In this document: positions 56,746-64,000 of the stretch, in pieces | Layout: each line of letters opens with the position of its first letter | Numbering within the stretch: the stretch's first letter is position 1 | Assembly: GCA_013399875.1 (NCBI GenBank) | Contig: VXAZ01000591.1 | Span: 203,903 to 267,902, forward strand | Length of the DNA stretch: 64,000 bases | Source of the DNA: Gymnorhina tibicen | Taxonomy: Eukaryota > Chordata > Aves > Passeriformes > Artamidae | Direction: 5' to 3' | The notes under the pieces: model-generated | The model's database searches: none | The model's input: only the letters and a program-made list of their open reading frames with translations | What the model was told of the DNA's origin: nothing | Position numbers and translations under genes: made by a program

Positions 56746-57899
56746 TCCGTGAGGCGATTAAAGCCGGATCCCAGCGGGAAGGGAGATCCAAAGCCACGGC
56801 CAGGCACTGCTGGGCCTCTTCCCAGAGCCTGAGGAAACCTGCCCATGAATCTCCCCCAAATCCCGGTTCTTGGCTTGTTTTCAAGCTGCAGAGCCAGGCC
56901 AGGCTCCGAGCCAGGCCCAGCTCATCCCCAAGAGCCAAACCCCGCTAATCCCGGCACGCAGGATTATCTGGGAATAAAGGGCAGTGCAAACCTGCGTTCC
57001 CTCCTGGAGGTGTGTCTGGCTGCAAGGCTGCCCCACGGTGCTGGTGGCACCGATTTTATTGTCCTGGCACCCAGGAGGTGGATTTATCCCGGTTTTCCAT
57101 GGCGGCAGGGATGCTCCTGTGCCAGGCGGGAGCAGGCAGGGAAAAGCCTCGTCCAGCATCGCTAAGGGAGGAGTTGGACTTAAATTAAATCTGGAAGGGT
57201 TTTTTTTCCTCTCACTGCATCATCCCCTCCCGTCCCTGAAGGTCTGGAATGACTCCGGGAGGCTGCTGGGAGCAGAGCCCTGGCTCCTCTGCTGATTTAC
57301 AACCAGACTGGGCCTGGAAAAGGGATGTTTAAGGGAAAGCAGGGATGGGGAAGGTCTGGTTTTCCCAAATGCGCCCAGTGGCTGCTGCAGGGACACAGCC
57401 ACACACAGCAAAGCCAGGCCTGGGCGGGGTGGAGGCGCCCGGGCTGCCCCAGAAATGTTGATTTTTGTATGAACCGTGAGTAAACACAGAGATAAAAACG
57501 ATCTGCACACGCCTGGGAAATGCAGCCCGCCAGGAAATCCAGCTGGAGCAGCTCCTTCCTACCTGCGCCGGGGAAAAGGAGCAGGAAAACGGGCCGCGGG
57601 TCTGGTGTGGAGCAAAATCCAGCCTGGCACGCAGAGCAGAATAAATCTGCTTTAATTTCAGCTGTTCACGAGTTCATTTATCAGCTCATTGATTGAACCC
57701 CGCGGCGCGGCACTGCTCACCCTCCCAGGAATACAAATAGGGATCCTGTTAGGACAGCGATGTGGACAGCACCCCTTGCAGCAGGAACGGGGCTTTTCCC
57801 TGCTGCGGGGCTGAAATAAATCAGGATGAATTCCTCTCGGAGCTCCCAGAGCCAGCTGCGTCCTGGCCAGGCCCGTGCCTGACATCTGCCCGTGGAAGT
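56746..57899. other. Unique non-coding stretch
   Basis: GC-rich around 57570-57725 with CpG words (GGGCCGCGGG, CCGCGGCGCGGC). No exon recognised. Confidence 0.4.
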
Positions 57900-58030
57900 T
57901 GCGCGGAGATGCGGATCTGGAAATGTAATTACACATCTCGGCTCTCATTTCCAGCTCTCATTTAACAACTGACTTAGCAGCATCCAAACACTCCCAGTCC
58001 CATGCTTAATTCATGAGGATGCACAGCTCC
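57900..58030. promoter_or_regulatory. Candidate conserved element with MAF-like site
   Basis: GTAATTACA (57925-57933), CTCATTTCCAGCTCTCATTT, then TGACTTAGCA (57970-57979), a half-site plus spacer of the MAF recognition type, and CTTAATTCATGAGGAT. Repeat-free and of conserved-element texture. Not testable here. Confidence 0.3.
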
Positions 58031-58523
58031 AAAATCAACTCCAAATCCTCGGAGATTCCCCTGATGAATTGGGAAAATTCCTAAGGCGAGTGTGGAGTGA
58101 GGGGGTGCTGCTCCAGGGGCTGAGCCCGGCTCGGAGCTGCTTTCCTGGAGAAAATTCCAGCCTGGGGATGTGCTGGTTTGGCCACCGTGTCCTTGTTTTA
58201 GGAGAGCTGGGCAGTGAATTCCCGGGGATCCATTTCTCTGGAGATTTTAGGATTAGGAGCCCAGCGAGATGTGTTCGTTTCCAGCATCAAACAGAAATCC
58301 TGGCTGTGCTCGGGTTCATTCCGAGGCACTCCAGGCCGTGCCCGAATCCTGCCTGATGGGAGACTTGGATCCCTGGGATCCAGCTCAGCTTGGGAGCAGA
58401 TCCAGCTCCGGAAAAGAACCCAGAGCTGCACAGCTCTGGAGGTAAAACACCTTTACAAATCCTCCTTATCTTCTCCGTCACAGGAAAAAATGAGTTGTTT
58501 GGTGCTGTTCCTGAGGCTGCATC
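58031..58523. other. Unique spacer
   Basis: No features recognised. Confidence 0.4.
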
Positions 58524-58618
58524 GTGGAATCCCGGGATCCCAGGGCGGTTTGGGATGGAAGGGACTTAAAACCCGTCTCATTTATGGGCAGGGACACCTT
58601 CCATAAACCAGCAGGGCC
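58524..58618 (-). mobile_element. CR1 LINE fragment
   Basis: GTGGAATCCCGGGATCCCAG, GGCGGTTTGGGATGGAAGGG, CATTTATGGGCAGGGACACC and TTCCATAAACC. Truncated after about 95 bp. Confidence 0.88.
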
Positions 58619-59039
58619 CAAACCCCCTCCTGTCAGAGCCATTCACTCATTTCCTATTCAACACATCCATGCATTTTTCCATGTTCACCCATTTTCCCAT
58701 AAGAACGCATCAACTATTCCCATTTTTCCCACTTAACGCCTTCTCCTGTTTCAAATCCCTCTCCTATTTCAGTGCATCCTCCTATTCCAGCGAATTCCCT
58801 CTGCCTCCAGGCTCCCAGAGATGCTTCTCCCGGAGCTCCTGCTGCACCCAAGACAAGCAGCCACCCCGATCCTGCTTTTTCCCCGGATCCATCCCTGCCC
58901 GGGGACCACCCGCCCTCTCCCGCCTCTGCTCGCGGTCCCACCCATCCCGGCGGGCCCTGCTGAATCTTTGGGAGCTGACTCACGGGGAAACGCCGGCCTC
59001 ATCTGCCGGGAATGTTAAACAGAGCCTTTAGAAAGGAGG
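58619..59039. other. Unique stretch, pyrimidine-rich
   Basis: The plus strand is rich in C and T (TTCCCATTTTTCCCACTTAA and similar). No exon recognised. Confidence 0.4.
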
Positions 59040-59520
59040 AATTGAAGAGAGCGACCATCTGGCCGCAGGGAAACGTGCTGTTTTCCATCCTTTCCGCTGG
59101 AAAAGGGACGCGGGCAGAGGGAGGGAGGCCAAGCCGTGCCAGCTCCGGGGCTCCCCCACCCAAGGCGCTCCCCCAAGTTTTGTCCCCAAAGCCGCTCCGG
59201 CTCCGGCGGGGTTGTCACGGCGACAACCCCCGGATCAAACAATCCCGGGATGTTCGATGGGGATTAGAGCCCCGGGAGCCCGGAGAAGAGAGCCAGGAGG
59301 TGCCCCGGGAGCCGCTGGCACCCGGGCTCCGGCTGCTCCTGCCGCATCCCTCCGTGCTGTCCCCATTCCCGGGGGTTCCTGGCGGCCCTCGGGGCAGGAC
59401 GAGGCTTTGCCGTCCCCTTGCGAAGCCGCTCGCCCCAGGCTCCGTTTTAGGGTTAAAGCCGGGCCCTGCTTTCCCTTTTCGCTCCCGCAGCACAAATGTA
59501 GGAACGGGGAAGAGCCGCTG
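59040..59520. promoter_or_regulatory. CpG-island-like segment
   Basis: By hand I count about 32 CpG in 59161-59520, near 9 per 100 bp at roughly 65% GC, for an observed to expected ratio of about 0.8. A perfect 9-bp inverted repeat GGGGTTGTC/GACAACCCC with a 5-nt loop lies at 59208-59230. Within it, GTTGTCACGGCGAC resembles the RFX X-box GTTGCCATGGCAAC (11 of 14). This could be the promoter of an unannotated transcript. Nothing in the sequence shows transcription. Confidence 0.45.
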
Positions 59521-59607
59521 GAAAATCCCAGGTGATGGTTCGGGGAGCAGAAATGTAGGAACGGGGAAGAGCTGCTGGAAAATCCCAGGTGATGGATCAG
59601 GGAGCAG
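59491..59607. repeat. 57-bp tandem duplication
   Basis: AAATGTAGGAACGGGGAAGA starts at 59494 and at 59551. The unit ends with GGTGATGG-TC-GGGAGCAG. Its length is a multiple of three, so both strands stay open across it (plus ORF 59012-59650, minus ORF 59215-59811). Neither ORF shows a domain. Confidence 0.92.
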
Positions 59608-60311
59608 CCATTCCCCGGAATCAGCTCTTTTCACTGGAATCGGGGACTGAGGAAAAGCCCCACCTCGGCAGCTCCTAAAAACAGATCCCAGAGGGAGTGG
59701 GGGAACTGGCTCTGATTTATCTCGCTGCTCACCCAGCCCTTCCCAAATCCCAAACCACTGCTCCGGCTCTCCCACCTCTCCCAGCAGGGACCTGCCCAAC
59801 CTGCCCTTCATTTATTTATCCCACAGGCATTCCTGACTTCCCCGGGATGCTGCAAATTCATGGCGAGAACACCCAGAGCTGTGAATAAACAACGAAGAAA
59901 TCAGAGGGACCTGTACGGAATATTCGGGAAAAATAAATCCCAGCTTTTCCCGGTGCTGCCAAGGTGCCCCAAGGAGCTTGAGAGAGGCCCAGGCCACGCT
60001 GGGAGAGGGGAAGGAGCTCCTTTTGCACAGGCTGTTAAAATTCCCAGCACGCGTGCGGGGTAGACTGAAGGGTTGAATTTATTCCAAAGGCTCCCTGATT
60101 CCCGGTATCCACTGGGAGCTGGCTCGGGAGATGCTTTCAAGGTAACACCAGCCAGAGGATTCGGGATAGAGGCAAATATCATCATCTGCTTTTCCTCAGG
60201 GATGCCACTTCGGACAGCCCTGCTCCCGCCTCACCCTGGATCCCTCAGTGCTCCAGTGAAAAATGCAGCTGGAAAAGCTCTTCTCCAACAAATGGCACCA
60301 AAATCCCTTCA
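59608..60311. other. Unique spacer
   Basis: No features recognised. Confidence 0.4.
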
Positions 60312-60410
60312 GGATCACAGACTGGTTGGGCTGGGAGAGACCTTAAATCTAATTACACCCCCTGCCCTGGGCAGGGACACCTCCCTGCTCGCTCCAAGCC
60401 CTGGGAGAGG
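60312..60410 (-). mobile_element. CR1 LINE fragment
   Basis: AGGATCACAGACTGGTTGGG, CTGGGAGAGACCTTAAATCT, CCCCTGCCCTGGGCAGGGAC and ACCTCCCTGCTCGCTCCAAG in antisense orientation. Confidence 0.88.
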
Positions 60411-61344
60411 CCTGGAAGGAGATGCCTCTGGAAAGCTGGGAGGCAGCAGTTCTCCTGGGCAAGGCAAAATCTGGGAGGAAAAATTCCCTCTGCGAGCTGC
60501 TAATGGAAATTCAGAGCCTCTGCTCCGGGGGAAAAAGCTTAGGAAAATAAATCAACTCCTAAGTTTCTAATGCTGATCTTCAGGAGGGCTTCATTCCTTC
60601 TTTTTCTCCTTCTTTTTCGCTCTGTCTCATTGGAAAACCAGGAATTTCTGTGGTCTGAGTCCTTCCAGAACCTTGTGTCCCGAGTCAGCTCCTGCCCCTT
60701 CCCCTCAAGAATTCAGCTGGAGGCTCCATCACCCCTCTCCAGCCTGGGGGAGCACAGGGAACTGCAGAGGAGCCTTAAATCCATGAAAAGCTTCCCAAGC
60801 CTCCTGCAGCTCTTCCCATCCATGCCCGAGCAGCCGGGGATCCCTTTCATGTCCCCACTCCCAAGATTCTGGGAGAATGAGCTGATTCCCTGCCTTTGGA
60901 AATCCCTGCTCAAGCGCTCTGGAGCTGCTGGGGCCTGCTGGGATAATCAGGAGAGGGACGGGCCCTGCTCCCCGCTCCGGGGTGGTCCCCAGCATTCCAC
61001 GGATTTCCCATCCCAGGAGCTGGAAAAAAATCAGGGAGCTCTGGGGAAATGTTTGGACAGAGCTGAGTTATATCCCAGTGAAATCCTCGTGGCCTTTGCC
61101 GTGCTGGGAGCCTTCAGCAGGGAAATCAGGGTTTAAACTGGGAATTCCTGGGATTTCTGTGCCGCTCCTGTGCAGAGTAGGGGGGATTTCTTGTCCTTGC
61201 TCTCATCAGGGGTGTAAATTCCAGGACTGTCACTTTTTTGGGATGCCACAGCACCTTCCTGGGATGGATCTACAGACTATGGAATGCATCACATTTAGGT
61301 AGAATATCCCCTTTAAAAACAAATATATAAATTATTTCCTCAGG
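60411..61344. other. Unique non-coding stretch
   Basis: A 188-codon plus-strand ORF (60570-61136) begins with a hydrophobic run resembling a signal peptide but has no recognisable family or splice context. I treat it as chance. Confidence 0.35.
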
Positions 61345-61408
61345 CATTCCTTTGCTCCAGACCCTTCCCAAGGTCTGTCGCCCTTCTCTGGACGTGCTCC
61401 AGCACCCA
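61345..61408 (-). mobile_element. CR1 internal remnant
   Basis: GGCATTCCTTTGCTCCAGAC, CCTTCCCAAGGTCTGTCGCC and CTTCTCTGGACGTGCTCCAG: the antisense upstream CR1 block. The 3' UTR is absent. Confidence 0.7.
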
Positions 61409-62153
61409 AACCAGCTGGGAATTCTCCTGCTGGGCATCGAGGAGCGGGAGCAGGATGGATCCCGCTGAGCTCGTGCTGTGAGAGATAAAAACCAGAGTTA
61501 TCAATAATCTCCTGCAGATACGAACGGCACAAATGATCCCTGCAAAGTTATCCGGAGATTTTTCCTCTTCCATTAAATTAAAAAAAAAAAAAAAAAAGGA
61601 ATTAGTTTTCATATCCCTGAGTGCTGGAAACCTGAACGTCTTGGAAATGCCTTGGAAAGGCTGGAAAGGATCCAGTCCCGGAGCACAAAAATCTCACGCT
61701 CAAACCTCCAGCGAGGGTTTCAGAAAGTGATGGCTCGGGGCTGTAGCCATGGTGAGAAACCAAAATATATTGGGAAAAAACCTAGGAAAAGATGGGAAAA
61801 GGGGATTAAGGGCAGCCTGGATGGGAATGGTCAGAGGCTGCCATGGAAATCTGGCGGTGGGGAGAAGGCAGAGGAGCAGAGGGGGATCAAAATATGGCAC
61901 GGGAGTGACCTGAGCAGCAGAAATAGGATGGAATTCACGGGGTGGGAATGAGCTGAGTGCGGGGATGGGGCACGGAGACCTGGCAGGACACACGTGGGAC
62001 CCGTGGGAAGCAGTGGGAAAGAGCAGCTGGGGGATGGAGCAGGCACAATCCCCAGCTCAGCCAGGTAATTCCAGAGGGATGTGGAATGGGCTCGTTAAGG
62101 GCAGGAAAAATGCTCAGAGTGGTCAAATGGGAGGTGTTTTGTGAGAATGTCAA
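61409..62153. other. Unique stretch
   Basis: An A18 run lies at about 61579-61597. No exon or RNA gene is recognised. Confidence 0.4.
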
Positions 62154-62287
62154 CAAAGAAAGGGGAAAGGGGAAAGGGGAAAGGGGAAAGGAAGGGAAAG
62201 GAAGGGAAAGGAAAGGAAAGGAAAGGAAAGGAAAGGAAAGGAAAGGAAAGGAAAGGAAAGGAAAGGAAAGGAAAGGAAAGGAAAGNA

Positions 62288-62379
<92 letters not shown>

Positions 62380-62380
62380 C
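62154..62380. repeat. (GGGGAAA)(GGAAA)(AAAG) microsatellite
   Basis: Three successive phases: four GGGGAAA units (62162-62186, a canonical G-quadruplex pattern), then GGGAAAGGAA and (GGAAA)n, then, after one undetermined base at 62286, (AAAG)n to 62378. All purine on the plus strand. Confidence 0.95.
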
Positions 62381-62395
62381 AATTAATTTGAAGTC

Positions 62396-62472
62396 TGGGT
62401 TGGAAGGAACCGCAAACTCATCCAGTTCCACGGACGGGGCACCTCCCACCATCCCAGGCTGCTCCAAGGACA
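62396..62472 (-). mobile_element. CR1 LINE fragment
   Basis: CTGGGTTGGAAGGAACCGCA, AACTCATCCAGTTCCACGGA, CGGGGCACCTCCCACCATCC and CAGGCTGCTCCAAGG. The fragment starts 18 bp after the microsatellite. Confidence 0.88.
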
Positions 62473-63763
62473 GACTTCGCACCGGTGGAAGCCTCTGGGA
62501 GCCGGGGGGATTTTGAGGATGGAGCAGAAGAAGCATCCCGAGGGCGCCTGGCTGAGCATCACCCCCGGGCTGGCAGGGAGCAGATCCCCGCTGGCTCCTG
62601 GGGTGCCCGGTGCCAGCCCCGCCCGGGAGGAGAAGTTTGGCCCCGCGGGGAGCCGCCGGTGTTTTGCCGGCTGTGCCATATGCGGGGAAACGGAGGAGCG
62701 GAGGGAGAGCGGCCTCTTACCGCCACAATTAGAAAAGGAAAAGGCAAAAAAAGCGCCCCCAACCCAAGCCATTACCACGGGCACTGTAGCATGAAACACA
62801 AACCCTTCCTCCCGAGCCGCACAAAGCCCCGGCAGGGTAATTAATGCGCTGAAAGGGCCGGGGCTTGCAGATGGAGATGCGGGGAATAAAGGCGCTCCCC
62901 GGGCTGGGCTGTCACGCATCGCCTGCCGCATCTGTTATGGAAATCAGGGCTAGCGGGGCCTTTTGTTCGGCCTGAAGCCCTCCCAACAGGGACTTGGCCG
63001 GAGTAGATTTTCTTGTTATTAAACACGATTTCGGGCTAGTTGAGAGCAGATGCTCCGGCAGCATTTGGAACTAATAACGGAGCTCGGAGTGTGCGGCGTC
63101 CCTGAGAAGTCTGGGCTCGCCTGCGAGAGCGATTCCAACTCGGAGCTGCCCCGGCTCGCTGCTTTGCACATGAATGCTGCTGACACCAGCTGAGCCTTCT
63201 GGGCTCCCCTGGCAGCGCCCCCGGCACCCCCTGCCAGCCCTTTCAGCGCCAGCGAGCGCAGGGACACACAAATCACACGCTCCGAACGCATCTCTGCCCT
63301 CCTCACCCCTCCCAAGGCACCAAAACAGCCACCAAACCCCACCCGCAGCATCCCAAAATCTTCAGAAATCCCTCTTGATGTCCTCTCCGATGGATGTTTG
63401 CTCAAGTCACGCCCGTGTCAGGCCTGGAAGGACCGGAGCGGCCGGCACGGGGATGTTGGGGTCGCGATGGGAGCGCACGAGGAGGGGACAAAGGGAGCGA
63501 GGCGACAAAAGCCATCATCAGCACAGCACCCGGGGGTGGTGCTTTGGGGTGGAATTGCCTCTGGCAGCTCCGGAGAGAGGGATCCTGGAGATGGGACGTG
63601 CCACAGCTCGGGGTGGGAACGCCCAGGGAAGGGGCAGAGCGGCGGTGTCAGGCCGAGCTCAGCTGCAAAGCTCGTCCCGGTGTGCTCGCACAGGGGGGTG
63701 GGCCCGGAGTCATCAGGGGAGGGCAAAACTACGAAAATAGAGGTGGAGAAAGGGCATGTTGGA
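62473..63763. other. Unique stretch, partly CpG-rich
   Basis: CpG density is raised at about 62570-62720 (GGAGCCGCCGGTGTTTTGCC) and again at 63205-63290. An AT-richer block at 63000-63090 (TTATTAAACACGATTTCGGG) is a possible conserved element. No exon recognised. Confidence 0.4.
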
Positions 63764-63918
63764 GCCACGGGATGGTTTGGGTTGGAATAGTAAAGCTCAT
63801 CCCATTCCAGCCCCTGCCATGGGCAGGGACATCTCCCACTGTCCCAGGGTGCTCCAGCCTGGCTTTGGGCACTGCCAGGGATCCCGGGGCAGCCACAGCT
63901 GCTCTGGGCAGGAGAAGG
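63764..63918 (-). mobile_element. CR1 LINE fragment
   Basis: ACGGGATGGTTTGGGTTGGA, CCCCTGCCATGGGCAGGGAC, ATCTCCCACTGTCCCAGGGT, CTTTGGGCACTGCCAGGGAT and GCAGCCACAGCTGCTCTGGG in antisense order. Confidence 0.92.
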
Positions 63919-63944
63919 GGTTTTCATAGTCCTGAGGCAGAGCT

Positions 63945-64000
63945 GCCTGCCCATCCGTCCGTCCATCCATCCATCCATCCATCCATCCATCCATCCATCC
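63945..64000. repeat. (CATC)n microsatellite, cut by window end
   Basis: CCGTCCGTCC units pass into at least nine CATC units that continue past the right edge. Confidence 0.95.

Noticed and set aside
59208..59230. microRNA-type hairpin
   Set aside because: A 9-bp stem with a 5-nt loop is far too short for a pre-miRNA.
60570..61136. 188-codon ORF with signal-peptide-like start
   Set aside because: A single hydrophobic N-terminus is weak evidence. There is no recognised family, no cysteine pattern and no splice context.

Overview
The window looks like euchromatic, non-coding DNA from a bird, most probably a songbird. The main evidence is about 36 fragments of CR1 LINEs, the dominant avian retrotransposon, on both strands. 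They are recognisable by their 3'-terminal blocks (minus-strand copies open with a TGG-TTTGGGTTGGAAGGGACC-type motif and continue into GGGCAGGGACACCTTCCACTATCCCAGG). No tRNA, rRNA, bacterial gene structure or intact retroviral gene was seen. I recognise no protein-coding exon. The window could be intergenic or lie inside a very large intron, and the sequence alone does not decide this. The bird and songbird assignment is inference from CR1 type.

Layout. 0-5 kb: unique sequence, a 101-bp tandem repeat that merges into a CR1 tail (1.5-1.9 kb), and two back-to-back CR1 pieces (3.4-3.8 kb). 5.0-5.5 kb: a long heptanucleotide minisatellite. 5.5-9.9 kb: mostly unique, one CR1 and a small CpG-rich islet near 9.2 kb. 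9.9-20.5 kb: a 9.1-kb segment bounded by two inverted arms; the non-CR1 core of each arm is 434 bp with only two differences. 20-31 kb: largely unique, with an AP-1-site cluster and palindrome near 24.2 kb and a tri-nucleotide microsatellite. 35.9-37.1 kb: a 200-bp tandem duplication and a polypurine tract. 38.6-38.9 kb: a candidate conserved element. 41.3-42.4 kb: a 16-bp minisatellite followed by a (TTTTA)n block. 43-47 kb: dense CR1 and a 170-194-bp tandem repeat. 47.8-50.3 kb: a local direct repeat, a 30-bp triplicate and an AAT/ATG microsatellite. 50.4-56.7 kb: CR1s, an unusually long ORF without a recognised domain, a perfect 24-bp palindrome and a 343-bp tandem duplication. 57-64 kb: more unique sequence, a CpG-island-like segment (59.0-59.5 kb), a long G/A microsatellite, and a (CATC)n run at the end of the window.

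There is one assembly gap (86 N at 16813-16898) and two single undetermined bases (37128, 62286), all in purine/pyrimidine low-complexity tracts. I did not find a new gene system. The most unusual structures are the near-identical inverted arms, the AP-1 palindrome cluster, the minisatellites with open antisense frames, and several motif-dense unique blocks that could be conserved regulatory elements. All identities given are my own hand counts.
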